From contig NZ_JAAJBV010000002.1 in assembly GCF_011392075.1 (NCBI RefSeq), positions 248,001 through 312,000 on the forward strand: DNA of 64,000 bases, given 5' to 3'. Under the pieces are notes generated by a model. It was not told the DNA's origin, did not search any database, and saw only the letters and a list, made by a program, of their open reading frames with translations. Origin of the DNA: Flavobacterium celericrescens (GTDB lineage Bacteria > Bacteroidota > Bacteroidia > Flavobacteriales > Flavobacteriaceae). Made by a program: the position numbers and the translations under genes. Below, piece after piece: positions 40,273-48,722 of this stretch (the first letter of the stretch is position 1; every line of letters starts with the position of its first letter).

Positions 40273-40686
40273 CTATTTTTTATAATGTAAATAATCTTGA
40301 AGCATAATTGTTGCGGCAATTTCGTCAACCAAAGCTTTATTTTGACGTTGTTTCTTTTTTAAACCGCTGTCAATCATGGTTTGAAATGCCATTTTTGATG
40401 TAAAACGCTCATCTACTCTATCAACAGGCATTTCGGGAAAAGCGGTTTGAAATTTAACCACAAAAGCATTAATAATTTCGGCACTTTGCGAAGGTGTTCC
40501 ATCCATTTGTTTTGGTTCACCAACGATGACACGTTCAACTTTCTCTTTCGAAAAATAGTCTTTTAAAAAAGCAATTGCGGTGTCTGATTGAATTGTGGTT
40601 AGCCCAAAAGCTATCATCTGCATTTCATCAGTAACAGCAATTCCTGTTCGTTTGATTCCGTAATCTATGGCTAAAATTCGTGGCAT
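40273..40686 (-). CDS. ruvX: RuvX/YqgF Holliday junction resolvase-like protein
   Basis: A 137-residue RNase H-fold protein involved in 16S rRNA 5'-end maturation and annotated as a putative Holliday junction resolvase. MPRILAIDYGIKRTGIAVTD starts the fold with the first catalytic Asp; VIVGEPKQMDGTPSQSAE and VDERFTSKMA carry the other signature positions, and VDEIAATIMLQDYL the last Asp/Glu pair. The ATG at 40686 is chosen because an upstream extension to 40764 is unlike the family and contains the -7 box. Confidence 0.95.
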   Translation of the reverse strand: MPRILAIDYGIKRTGIAVTDEMQMIAFGLTTIQSDTAIAFLKDYFSKEKVERVIVGEPKQMDGTPSQSAEIINAFVVKFQTAFPEMPVDRVDERFTSKMAFQTMIDSGLKKKQRQNKALVDEIAATIMLQDYLHYKK

Positions 40687-40699
40687 TTGATTTTTTTTA

Positions 40700-40707
40700 C
40701 AAAAATA
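40700..40707 (-). promoter_or_regulatory. -7 box of ruvX-def
   Basis: TATTTTTG on the minus strand, a full match to TAnnTTTG, lies 13 bases before the ruvX start at 40686 and supports that start codon. It is about 50 bases from the divergent dapD promoter. Confidence 0.65.
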
Positions 40708-40754
40708 AGGCATTTGTTTCACAAAATAGACTTCAAACTTTAAACTATTGATTT

Positions 40755-40782
40755 TTGCTTTCAAACAAATGATTTATCTTTG
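40755..40782 (+). promoter_or_regulatory. Promoter of dapD
   Basis: TTG (40755-40757), a 17-base spacer and TATCTTTG (40775-40782) form a complete Bacteroidota -33/-7 promoter, 20 bases before the dapD start codon. Confidence 0.8.
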
Positions 40783-40802
40783 CATCACAAATTTTTACTA
40801 TC

Positions 40803-41618
40803 ATGACCAATTTACAAGCAACAATAGAACAAGCATGGGAAAATCGTGCTTTATTACAAGAAGAAACTACGCAAAAAGCCATTAGAGAAGTTATCGAATT
40901 ATTAGATAGCGGAAAACTTCGTGTAGCCGAACCAGTTGAAAATGGCTGGCAAGTAAACGAATGGGTTAAAAAAGCAGTAGTGATGTACTTCCCTATTCAA
41001 AAAATGGAAACTTGGGAATCGGGTATTTTTGAATATCATGATAAAATGTTGTTGAAACGTAATTATGCTGAAAAAGGAATTCGTGTAGTTCCTAATGCTG
41101 TGGCTAGATATGGAGCTTATATTTCTTCTGGCGTAATTTTAATGCCAAGTTATGTAAACATTGGTGCTTATGTTGATGAAGGTACGATGGTAGATACTTG
41201 GGCAACTGTAGGAAGTTGTGCGCAAATTGGAAAACATGTTCACCTTTCTGGTGGTGTTGGAATTGGCGGTGTATTAGAACCTTTACAAGCCGCTCCAGTA
41301 ATTATTGAAGATGGCGCTTTCATCGGTTCAAGATGTATTGTGGTAGAAGGTGTTCACGTAGGAAAAGAAGCCGTTTTAGGTGCAAATGTATGTTTGACAG
41401 GTTCTACTAAAATTATTGACGTAACAGGTGATGAACCAATTGAATATAAAGGAGTTGTTCCAGCTCGTTCGGTTGTAATTCCTGGAAGTTATACGAAGAA
41501 ATTCCCAGCGGGAGATTACCAAGTGCCTTGTGCAATTATCATTGGACAAAGAAAACCTTCAACGGATTTGAAGACTTCGTTGAATGATGCATTGAGAGAA
41601 TATAACGTAGCGGTGTAA
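40803..41618 (+). CDS. dapD: 2,3,4,5-tetrahydropyridine-2,6-dicarboxylate N-succinyltransferase
   Basis: A 271-residue left-handed beta-helix enzyme of lysine and diaminopimelate synthesis, using succinyl-CoA. N-terminal helical domain (residues 1-90), then hexapeptide turns (GAYISSGVILMPSYVNIGAYVDEGTMVDTWATVGSCAQIGKHVHLSGGVGIGGVLEPLQAAPVIIEDGAFIGSRCIVVEGV), and C-terminal PCAIIIGQRKPSTDLKTSLNDALRE. All typical; no truncation. It is the last core gene before the glycan cluster. Confidence 0.98.
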   Translation: MTNLQATIEQAWENRALLQEETTQKAIREVIELLDSGKLRVAEPVENGWQVNEWVKKAVVMYFPIQKMETWESGIFEYHDKMLLKRNYAEKGIRVVPNAVARYGAYISSGVILMPSYVNIGAYVDEGTMVDTWATVGSCAQIGKHVHLSGGVGIGGVLEPLQAAPVIIEDGAFIGSRCIVVEGVHVGKEAVLGANVCLTGSTKIIDVTGDEPIEYKGVVPARSVVIPGSYTKKFPAGDYQVPCAIIIGQRKPSTDLKTSLNDALREYNVAV

Positions 41619-41633
41619 TTAATTTAAGCGTAG

Positions 41634-42701
41634 ATGAAAATACTTGTAGTCCAACAAAAAATGATTGGCGATGTGTTGATTAGTTCTATGATTTGCGAAA
41701 ATCTAAAGAAAGAATACCCTGATGCCCAAGTGGATTACTTAGTAAATTCATTTACAACTCCGGTTATAGAAAACAATCCGTATATCGATAATGTAATTCT
41801 CTTTGAAGATAAATTCAGAGCGAATTACATTTCTTTTTTTAAGTTTTTACTTCAAATTAGACGTAAAAAATACGATATCGTAATCGACCCTTATGCTAAA
41901 TTAGAAAGCAGCTTGATTACTCTTTTTTCAGGTGCTTCTAAAAGAATTGGTTATCTCAATAAAGGCTTAGGAATTGCCTACAATCAAAAAGAGAAACACC
42001 ATAGCAAACCTAAATCATATTATGGTTTGGCTATTGAAAGAAGAATTAATTTGTTTGAAAAATTAATCCAAAAGAATACAATTGATCCTTTTCCAAAATT
42101 GCATTTATTGGATTCTGAAAAAGCTGAAATGATTCCCGTTTTCAAACAACACGGAATTGATTTAGCTTCTGAAAAAGTAATCATGATAAGTATTTTAGGA
42201 AGTGAAATAAGCAAAACGTATCCTGAAGATTACATGGTGAAATTGATTGATTTTGTGGCAGAGAATGATGCCGTAAAAATTCTTTTTAATTACACCCCAA
42301 AGCAACAAAAAGAGGCGCATTCTATCTATAATAAATGTAATGAAAAAACAAAACAGCATATTGTGCTAGATTTAATTGGTAGCGATTTGCGTTCGTTTAT
42401 CAAGATTATGCACCATTGCTATTTGATTATTGGAAATGATGGTGGAGCTGTTAATATTGCAAAAGCCTTGAAGAAACCGTCTTTTACTATTTTTTCACCT
42501 TGGATTAAAAAAGAAAGTTGGAGTATTTTTGATGACGGAATCATTAACAAAGCGGTTCATTTAAACGATTACCAACCCGAACTTTTTAAAGAGAAGAAAA
42601 GAAAAGAATTTCATGAAAATTATGCTTTTTATTACAAAGCTTTTCAACCCGAATTTTTCATGCAGGAATTGGACGTATTCTTAAAAAACAATCTTAAATG
42701 A
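41634..42701 (+). CDS. Glycosyltransferase family 9 (heptosyltransferase-like)
   Basis: A 355-residue GT-B fold enzyme of the ADP-heptose:LPS heptosyltransferase family. KILVVQQKMIGDVLISSMICENLKKEYPDAQVDYLV opens the acceptor domain, DIVIDPYAKLESSLIT follows, and the donor domain contains the signature LIIGNDGGAVNIAKALKKPSFTIF (the usual GxxH/D motif). It probably adds a heptose or other sugar to the LPS core. First gene of a plus-strand trio with an overlapping HAD-like gene (4 bases) and a LicD gene. Confidence 0.92.
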   Translation: MKILVVQQKMIGDVLISSMICENLKKEYPDAQVDYLVNSFTTPVIENNPYIDNVILFEDKFRANYISFFKFLLQIRRKKYDIVIDPYAKLESSLITLFSGASKRIGYLNKGLGIAYNQKEKHHSKPKSYYGLAIERRINLFEKLIQKNTIDPFPKLHLLDSEKAEMIPVFKQHGIDLASEKVIMISILGSEISKTYPEDYMVKLIDFVAENDAVKILFNYTPKQQKEAHSIYNKCNEKTKQHIVLDLIGSDLRSFIKIMHHCYLIIGNDGGAVNIAKALKKPSFTIFSPWIKKESWSIFDDGIINKAVHLNDYQPELFKEKKRKEFHENYAFYYKAFQPEFFMQELDVFLKNNLK

Positions 42702-43075
42702 AAACCATTTTAGTCGATGCTTGGAACACTTTTGTTACTGAGGAAGGAATTAATTTCGATTTAAAAAAATTACTTGATTCTTATCCAAATAACAAAATCA
42801 TTTTAACCAATGCTAATGAAGAAGAATTGGTTACATTTGGTATTGTAAATATGCCTTATCCTGTTTTTTCTTTGGCTCATAATCCTAATAAAACCGATTC
42901 GGATTACTTTGTAAAAATGTTGCAACATTTCAATCTAAAAACAGAAGAAGTTGTTTATTTTGAGCATAATCCAGATGCCGTTGCTTCAGCGAAATCAATA
43001 GGAATTACAACTTTTCATTACAATAAACTAGAAAATTTAGATAATCTGACTATCTTTCTAAATTCAAACTTATAA
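42698..43075 (+). CDS. Small HAD-superfamily-like protein (degenerate active site)
   Basis: A 125-residue HAD-like fold: VDAWNTFV at the N terminus in place of DxDxT, KIILTNANEEEL as motif II and VVYFEHNPDAVASAKSIGITTFHY as motif IV. The acid/base Asp two residues after the nucleophile is replaced (D-A-W-N), so phosphatase activity is doubtful, while the fold is recognisable. No cap domain. It lies between and overlaps the GT9 gene by 4 bases and precedes the LicD gene by 9 bases, so a role in the same glycan pathway is likely. Alternatively a nucleotide-sugar or phosphosugar binding protein. Confidence 0.8.
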   Translation: MKTILVDAWNTFVTEEGINFDLKKLLDSYPNNKIILTNANEEELVTFGIVNMPYPVFSLAHNPNKTDSDYFVKMLQHFNLKTEEVVYFEHNPDAVASAKSIGITTFHYNKLENLDNLTIFLNSNL

Positions 43076-43084
43076 AACCTAATT

Positions 43085-43666
43085 ATGTACGATATTACGC
43101 TTGAAGGAAAAAACATGCTTGTTGCAGAGCGAATGCTTGAAAACATAGCGAAGATATTTAATTCTTGCAATATTGAATATTGGATTGAAGGCGGAACACT
43201 TTTAGGAATAAGAAGAGAAAATCGTTTATTGCCTTGGGATAACGATATTGATTTTTCGGTGAAATCTACTCAAAATGATAAATTAGAAAGTTTTATTGTT
43301 GCACTTAAAAAAGCAGGTTATCGTGTAAAAACTAGACATTTTGAAGTGTCTAATGATTTTTTTAAAGCGGGAACTTTACGCATGATAAAAATTCGCGAAA
43401 AACGTTTTTTTGGTTTATTAAAAGGTAAGGTTTGTGCTGATATTTTTATCAAATATCCTATCGAGGACAAGCACTATTGGGAAATTGCAAATAAAACAAA
43501 GTTTGTTCCAACTAAATTTTACGAAAACTTTGGAACTCTTTCTTTCAAAGGATTTGATTACAGCACACCTGAATTAACAGACGAATACTTAACGTATCGT
43601 TACGGCAATTGGCAAACACCGGTAAAAGATTGGAATACAGCTACAGATGACAAGGCTTTAGCTTAG
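43085..43666 (+). CDS. LicD family phosphotransferase
   Basis: A 193-residue LicD family protein, a nucleotidyltransferase-fold phosphotransferase that in known members puts phosphocholine or ribitol/glycerol phosphate on glycans. WIEGGTLLGIRRENRLLPWDNDIDFSV holds the G-G-T-L-L-G-x-x-R and D-x-D signatures; the C-terminal Y-G-N-W-Q-T-P-V matches the family's closing motif. The donor is likely a CDP-linked alcohol made by neighbouring cytidylyltransferase-like genes. It ends 4 bases into the convergent cytidylyltransferase-like gene. Confidence 0.9.
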   Translation: MYDITLEGKNMLVAERMLENIAKIFNSCNIEYWIEGGTLLGIRRENRLLPWDNDIDFSVKSTQNDKLESFIVALKKAGYRVKTRHFEVSNDFFKAGTLRMIKIREKRFFGLLKGKVCADIFIKYPIEDKHYWEIANKTKFVPTKFYENFGTLSFKGFDYSTPELTDEYLTYRYGNWQTPVKDWNTATDDKALA

Positions 43667-44292
43667 GATTTATTATCTAATCTTAGGGTTTGCTTTAAAA
43701 TAGTACTACTTACGTTTTCGGTGTAAGCAAAATATTCTACAAGACAAGAAGTTGCTGGAAATCTTCCTTTCCAATCATCACCTACAGAAATAGCGTCAAT
43801 TTGGTATTCATCAACCACTTTTTGCTTGTTTTTGTCTACTTGCGGAATTACTTCATCAACATATTTAATGGCTTTAACTACATTGATTCGTTCATGAAAT
43901 GGAATAACGGGTAATCTTCCTTTTTCTTTTTCGATTAATTCATCTGTAGAAACACCAACAATAAGATAATCGCATAGTTCTTTCGTCTTTTTCAAAATAT
44001 TCAAATGCCCATAATGAAAAATATCAAAACAACCTGAAGTATACATTCTTCGGTATTTTTTAGGAGTTTGAACTTCTTTAACTTTGATTTCGTAGGTTTT
44101 GAAATTACTAATTTCAATGGTATAGTTCGCGTTTTTAAATGCTTCGTTTAATTCTGATAGAATTGCAATTAGTTCATCATCATTACCAGTAACTTTACTA
44201 ATTAACAAAAAATCAAAAGTTACTGTAGAATCTGATTTTACAGACCAATTAGGATATTTTGAGATAAACTTTTCTACAAATGCTGCTTCCAT
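43663..44292 (-). CDS. TagD-like cytidylyltransferase with N-terminal extension
   Basis: A 209-residue protein. The C-terminal part (about 80-205) is a glycerol-3-phosphate/ethanolamine-phosphate type cytidylyltransferase: YTSGCFDIFHYGHLNILKKTKELCDYLIVGVSTDELI with the H-x-G-H motif, and KGRLPVIPFHERINVVKAIKYVDEVIPQ, with a nucleotide-binding VGDDWKGRF in place of the usual R-T-E-G-I-S-T. The N-terminal 75 residues (AAFVEKFISKYPNWSVKSDSTVTFDFLLI) are not part of TagD and are unrecognised. It probably makes a CDP-alcohol donor for the LicD and TagB/F-like proteins encoded next to it. Confidence 0.85.
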   Translation of the reverse strand: MEAAFVEKFISKYPNWSVKSDSTVTFDFLLISKVTGNDDELIAILSELNEAFKNANYTIEISNFKTYEIKVKEVQTPKKYRRMYTSGCFDIFHYGHLNILKKTKELCDYLIVGVSTDELIEKEKGRLPVIPFHERINVVKAIKYVDEVIPQVDKNKQKVVDEYQIDAISVGDDWKGRFPATSCLVEYFAYTENVSSTILKQTLRLDNKS

Positions 44293-44391
44293 AAATGAAT
44301 TAAAATTTCACATTTTTTAACATCACAAATTTAGACAAAGATTTGAGTTATAAAATCAAAAAAAATACTTTTCGTAAATAAAAAATAAAGT

Positions 44392-44399
44392 TACCTTTG
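44392..44399 (+). promoter_or_regulatory. -7 box of the LicC-like gene
   Basis: TACCTTTG matches TAnnTTTG and lies 28 bases before the ATG at 44428, in the spacer divergent to the TagD-like gene. A -33 element is uncertain. Confidence 0.5.
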
Positions 44400-44427
44400 A
44401 AATTCGTTTTTTAAACCCGAAAAAAAT

Positions 44428-45108
44428 ATGAAAATAGTAATTCTCGCGGCTGGAATTGGCTCAAGATTAGGAAATCCATTTCCAAAACCATTAACGCCAT
44501 TGAAAAATGGAAAGAGCATTATGGAAACTCAAATTGACAACATTTCGTCAAAATATGATATTGATGATATCAACGTTGTTATTGGTTTTAAAAAAGACTT
44601 AATCATGGAACGTTTTCCAGAATTAACATATATCTATAATCCGTTTTTTGATCAAACTAATACTTCAAAAAGTTTAGTTAGAGCGCTAAAAAAATATAGA
44701 AGAAATAGTGTTTTATGGTTCAATGGCGATGTGGTTTTTGATGGCAAATTATTAGACATTTTAAATCCGCATATCGAATCAAACACTTCATTTGTTGCTG
44801 TAAATACTAGCAAAGTTGCTGATGAAGAAGTGAAATACACTTTAAAAGATGGCTTTATTGACGAACTTTCTAAAACTGTAAAAAATGGTTTAGGAGAAGC
44901 GGTTGGAATCAACTTTATTTCTTCTAATGACATCCAGGCATTTATTAATCGTTTAGAAGAATGTGATGTTAATGATTATTTTGAAAGAGGATTAGAATTA
45001 GCCATTGAAAAAGATAACATTAAAATTCAAGCAGTTGATATTTCTAAATACAATTGTATGGAAATTGACTTTGTGGAAGATTTAGAAAACGTAAACAAAT
45101 TGTTCTAA
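44428..45108 (+). CDS. Nucleotidyltransferase (LicC-like, CTP:phosphocholine/NTP transferase)
   Basis: A 226-residue NTP-transferase fold protein. MKIVILAAGIGSRLGNPFPKPLTPL carries the G-x-G-x-R nucleotidylation loop and following Lys; WFNGDVVFDGKLLD holds the metal-binding Asp. The closing CMEIDFVEDLENV is shared with LicC-type and rhamnose/ethanolamine nucleotidyltransferases. The likely role is activating a phospho-alcohol or sugar with CTP for surface glycan decoration; the substrate is not known. It is followed 2 bases later by a CDP-glycerol glycerophosphotransferase-like gene. Confidence 0.88.
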   Translation: MKIVILAAGIGSRLGNPFPKPLTPLKNGKSIMETQIDNISSKYDIDDINVVIGFKKDLIMERFPELTYIYNPFFDQTNTSKSLVRALKKYRRNSVLWFNGDVVFDGKLLDILNPHIESNTSFVAVNTSKVADEEVKYTLKDGFIDELSKTVKNGLGEAVGINFISSNDIQAFINRLEECDVNDYFERGLELAIEKDNIKIQAVDISKYNCMEIDFVEDLENVNKLF

Positions 45109-45110
45109 TC

Positions 45111-46148
45111 ATGAAGTGTGTCTTGTTTTGTCAAAATAATTATGCTTTTGGGATTTTAGAACCCATAAAAACGTATTTAGTTGATAACGGACACGAGTAT
45201 ATTTGGTATGTAAATCCAAAAATCATTCAAGATTATCCTTATAAAAACGAACCTTACACCACTTCAATTGGTGAATTAATCACGTATCAAAGTGATGCTA
45301 TTTTTGTTCCCGGAAACGAAGTGCCACATTATTTACGTGGTGTAAAAGTTCAGGTATTTCATGGCTTAGCAGGCGAGAAAAAAGGGCATTTTAGAATTCG
45401 TCATTATTTCGATTTGTATTTAACACAAGGTCCGTTTTTTACCAAGAGATTTATTGAATTCAAAAACAAATACAAAGATTTTGAAGTCATTGAAACCGGC
45501 TGGCCAAAACTAGATATTTACGGGACTGAAAAAGCTAAATATGAAGCTGAAAAACAGACACTTTTACAGCAAAATAACGCTTCAAAAATATTGCTTTATG
45601 CGCCAACATTCTCTCCAAAATTGACTTCAGCTCCACATTTGGTAGAACAAATTAAGTCATTAGCTAAAAATCATCCTGATTACCTTATTCTACTAAAATT
45701 TCATCCTTTGATGGCTGAAAACTGGTTAGAAGTATATCGAAAATTAGCACAAGAAACTCCAAATATTATTTTTGAAACCGAAAAAAATATTATCAAGTTT
45801 CTTTTAATGGCAGACATCATGATTAGTGATACTTCTTCCGTTATTTATGAGTTTTTATTACTAGATAAACCAGTTATTACGTTTAAAAATATTTCAGAAA
45901 ATATTGTTTGGGAAAACAGTTTTGATTACAATAAGTTAGAAAGTTTAGTAGCTTCAAATTTAACCGAAGATCCTTTTTCAAAAACAAGAAAAGAAATCTA
46001 CAATAATTACCATCCATATAGCGATGGGAAATCGGCAGAACGTATGGTTAAAGCGGTTGAAGATTATATTAAAAGAAATGGTGTTCCTAAGAGACGAAAA
46101 CTATCTTTATTCAGAAGATACAAAATCAATAAAATGTTTAAACTATAA
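45111..46148 (+). CDS. CDP-glycerol glycerophosphotransferase family protein (TagB/TagF-like)
   Basis: A 345-residue GT-B type polyol-phosphate transferase. VKVQVFHGLAGEKKGHF carries the His of the catalytic H-G, ILLYAPTFSPKL and LLKFHPLM are typical of the donor-binding domain, and MISDTSSVIYEFLLLDKPVITF is the donor-site signature of the TagB/TagF/SpsB group. In Gram-positive bacteria these enzymes polymerise or prime teichoic acid; here a phosphodiester-linked substituent of LPS or capsule is likely. It overlaps the convergent GT2 gene by 6 bases. Confidence 0.9.
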   Translation: MKCVLFCQNNYAFGILEPIKTYLVDNGHEYIWYVNPKIIQDYPYKNEPYTTSIGELITYQSDAIFVPGNEVPHYLRGVKVQVFHGLAGEKKGHFRIRHYFDLYLTQGPFFTKRFIEFKNKYKDFEVIETGWPKLDIYGTEKAKYEAEKQTLLQQNNASKILLYAPTFSPKLTSAPHLVEQIKSLAKNHPDYLILLKFHPLMAENWLEVYRKLAQETPNIIFETEKNIIKFLLMADIMISDTSSVIYEFLLLDKPVITFKNISENIVWENSFDYNKLESLVASNLTEDPFSKTRKEIYNNYHPYSDGKSAERMVKAVEDYIKRNGVPKRRKLSLFRRYKINKMFKL

Positions 46149-46955
46149 TTTTTCGATTCCGTTTTTAATTTTGATGATATTGTGTTTGATGTTGTAATTT
46201 CTAATTTCAAGATTTTTATTCCATTCATCCTGACTAAAATAGCCTCTTTCGTGGTCTAAATGGATGCAAATCGCACTATATCGAATCTGTTTTGATAAAA
46301 TTCCTAAATTAAACAAACGCTCACCTAATTCTCTGTCTAATCCACCGTATTTCATATCTTCATTAAAACCATTTACGGCTAACAAATCCTTTTTAAAACA
46401 AGAAGTATTATGTCCATTGAATGTTTTTTTAGTAGGCGTAATCCAATTCATAAATTGAGCAAAAAGACTGATTTTTGTCAGTTTTGAGAGTTTAAAACTA
46501 TACTTTAATCCGTTTTTGGTTAACCAACGAATTGAGAAACAATCTTGCTTTATAATATTTTCTAATGAAATTAACTTAGAAATAGACAATGGCAATTTAA
46601 AATAGCCACCCGAAAGAAAATAACCTTCTTCTTTATACTTTAAATGTTGTGCTACAAAATCTCTTCTTGGAATACAATCACCATCGGTAAAAAGTAGATA
46701 ATCAGTGTTTGCTTTTAGAACGGCTTTGTTTAGAATTTTACACTTTTGAAACCCTTCATCGGGTTGCCAAACATGTATAATGGAATATTTAAGTTTGGAT
46801 GAAAAGGAAGTAATAACTTCTTTAGTTTTTTCAGTGGAACCATCGTCTGCAATTACTACTTCAAAATCTTTCTCGGTTTGGTTGCAATAACCCTCGAGAA
46901 CTTTTGCAAGCCATTCTTCCGAATTGTAAGTAGTAATAATAACAGATAATTTCAT
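46143..46955 (-). CDS. Glycosyltransferase family 2
   Basis: A 270-residue GT-A fold glycosyltransferase. MKLSVIITTYNSEEWLAKVLEG begins the nucleotide-binding half with VVIADDGSTEKTKEVI; the metal-binding motif is LFTDGDCIPRRDF; the acceptor part has NGFNEDMKYGGLDRELGERLF, a motif of the chondroitin/galactosyl-type GT2 group (the E/D-D-x-E region). A GT2 with this pattern adds hexose or hexosamine units. Donor and acceptor unknown. Runs toward the TagB/F-like gene from the other side. Confidence 0.92.
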   Translation of the reverse strand: MKLSVIITTYNSEEWLAKVLEGYCNQTEKDFEVVIADDGSTEKTKEVITSFSSKLKYSIIHVWQPDEGFQKCKILNKAVLKANTDYLLFTDGDCIPRRDFVAQHLKYKEEGYFLSGGYFKLPLSISKLISLENIIKQDCFSIRWLTKNGLKYSFKLSKLTKISLFAQFMNWITPTKKTFNGHNTSCFKKDLLAVNGFNEDMKYGGLDRELGERLFNLGILSKQIRYSAICIHLDHERGYFSQDEWNKNLEIRNYNIKHNIIKIKNGIEKL

Positions 46956-46979
46956 CTAATGAATTAAAAAGTGAAAATA

Positions 46980-47744
46980 CTACTTTTTCCAGAACTTTAA
47001 TTTCTTTTTCAGTCTTTTTTTTCTATAAAACTGATGTTGAAATTCTTGTGTAGCTTTCCACATGGCATTGAAAACCATTTCTTTATTTTCTCCTGACAAT
47101 TTCGCATACTCATCACTCATAATTGCAATGATAGCTTCGCTTGAAGTTAATTTGGAGAAATTTTTCATGCGTTCTTCAAAAGTCAATTTTTTATCAAAAT
47201 TGGTTCTATTTAAATCTACTAGATAAAAAGCATATTGTCCATTTCCTAAATCTTTAATTAAAGTATTTCCTGTAGAATGGTCTATAAATTCAATATTAGC
47301 TTGGTGTAACTTATAGGTAAAAGCAACAAATTGTCTTAAAACAGTTTCTTTTTTTACCTCATCTTCCATTTTCAATAATTCTCGGTATCTGAAATCGCTC
47401 TTTAAAAACTCACTAACATAATAACTATCGTTTAATCCTAAACCATCAAAATTTTCATAATAAGCAATTGGTTTTGGTGTTCCAATTCCCTTTTCCAGCA
47501 ACAATTTTGCATATTCAAAAGAACGCTTTGCTTTACTCTTTCTAAAATAAGTATACATTATTTTATTGAAAAGATGTGGTTTTTTGAATGCTTTTATACA
47601 AATTATACAGTCTTCCAAATCAAAAATCTTGATACTATTTCTATTTCCTTCATAAATAAAAGTGCCTAAATTGTAATAATTGGTTACACAATTTTGGATA
47701 ACTTCTTTTTTATCTAAAAATTCGGGATTAAAAGTACTTTTCAT
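46980..47744 (-). CDS. LPS-core kinase-like protein (WaaP/KdkA/InaA family)
   Basis: A 254-residue protein-kinase-fold enzyme. KAFKKPHLFNKIMYTYFRKSKAKRSFEYAKLLLEKGIGTPKPIAYYE is the typical beginning of WaaP/InaA-like LPS kinases; IDHSTGNTLI provides the catalytic Asp and Asn, and FYLVDLNR the D-x-N metal-binding position in place of DFG. Likely phosphorylates Kdo or heptose of the LPS inner core. The ATG at 47744 (MKSTFNPEFLDKKEV) is preferred to one six codons upstream at 47762. Divergent from the pyruvyl-transferase-like gene. Confidence 0.85.
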   Translation of the reverse strand: MKSTFNPEFLDKKEVIQNCVTNYYNLGTFIYEGNRNSIKIFDLEDCIICIKAFKKPHLFNKIMYTYFRKSKAKRSFEYAKLLLEKGIGTPKPIAYYENFDGLGLNDSYYVSEFLKSDFRYRELLKMEDEVKKETVLRQFVAFTYKLHQANIEFIDHSTGNTLIKDLGNGQYAFYLVDLNRTNFDKKLTFEERMKNFSKLTSSEAIIAIMSDEYAKLSGENKEMVFNAMWKATQEFQHQFYRKKRLKKKLKFWKK

Positions 47745-47797
47745 AATGCGAAAATAAAACAATGTTGGCGATTTACCTTCAAATATAAAATAATTTA

Positions 47798-47805
47798 TAG
47801 TTTTG
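47798..47805 (+). promoter_or_regulatory. -7 box of the pyruvyl-transferase-like gene
   Basis: TAGTTTTG matches TAnnTTTG and lies 22 bases before the ATG at 47828 in the divergent spacer shared with the WaaP-like kinase gene. Confidence 0.5.
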
Positions 47806-47827
47806 TGGTATCAAAAAAAGATCCTTC

Positions 47828-48721
47828 ATGAATATCTTCAAATCCATAAAACGAAATTTAATTAAAAGAAGTGTTATCCAATCTATTTTAGAAAAGGAAC
47901 AACACAACAATGATGTGATTAATATTCATAGAATCGATAAAAAAAATATTGGAGATTTTTATTGTGCTCCACATCATTATTTTGATGTTTTAAAAGGCAA
48001 AAGCCTTGATATTTTTGATTACAAAAGTGAAGATAAAGAAGTCAGAAATCATTTTATTAATGAAATTTCTGAACGTTCTTTAATTATAGGTGGTGGCGGT
48101 TTATTGAATCGTGATGGTTTTGTGATGCAAATGAAAATGTTTGAAAAGTTAACTACTAAAGGAAAGAAAATAGTTCTTTGGGGAGTTGGTCACAACGAAA
48201 AATCGCCAAAAACTTATGGAAAAGTTTCAAAATACAATATTGACATCAATAAATTTGGATTAGTTGGAACCAGAGATTACAATATGCCTGGCGAATATGT
48301 ACCTTGCGTAAGTTGCATGCATCCTATTTTTGACCAAAAATTTGAAGTTAAAAATGAAGTTGGAGTTGTTTTTCACAAAGACACATTAAAAAAAGAAAGC
48401 ATTACAAAAAAATATCAAAATTTTGCAACTTCTTCAAACACCACTAATTTAGAAGATTTAATTGCATTCATTGGAAGTTCAGATAATATTATTACTGATA
48501 GTTATCACACCATGTATTGGGCTATGTTAATGGAAAAGAAAGTTATTGCAATACCAAATTCTTCAAAATTTTACGATTTTAAACATCAACCAATCATTTC
48601 AACTTTTGATGAGGCTTTACATCATTTGAATGAGGGAACAACTTATGATGGGCTTTTGGCAGAATGTAGAGAAAGTAATCTTAAATTTGCAGAAAAAGCA
48701 TTCAATTATTTAAATCTATAA
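47828..48721 (+). CDS. Polysaccharide pyruvyl transferase family protein
   Basis: A 297-residue protein of the CsaB/WcaK-like family. NIGDFYCAPHHYF (residues 38-50) matches the conserved G-D-x-x-x-x first motif, LIIGGGGLLNRDGFVMQM is the glycine-rich segment, and LIAFIGSSDNIITDSYHTMYWAMLMEKKVIAIPN gives the closing S-x-H-x-x-x-x-A motif. Family members add pyruvate ketals to glycans from phosphoenolpyruvate, but related proteins act on other groups. It is followed one base later by tsaC. Confidence 0.87.
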   Translation: MNIFKSIKRNLIKRSVIQSILEKEQHNNDVINIHRIDKKNIGDFYCAPHHYFDVLKGKSLDIFDYKSEDKEVRNHFINEISERSLIIGGGGLLNRDGFVMQMKMFEKLTTKGKKIVLWGVGHNEKSPKTYGKVSKYNIDINKFGLVGTRDYNMPGEYVPCVSCMHPIFDQKFEVKNEVGVVFHKDTLKKESITKKYQNFATSSNTTNLEDLIAFIGSSDNIITDSYHTMYWAMLMEKKVIAIPNSSKFYDFKHQPIISTFDEALHHLNEGTTYDGLLAECRESNLKFAEKAFNYLNL

Positions 48722-48722
48722 G

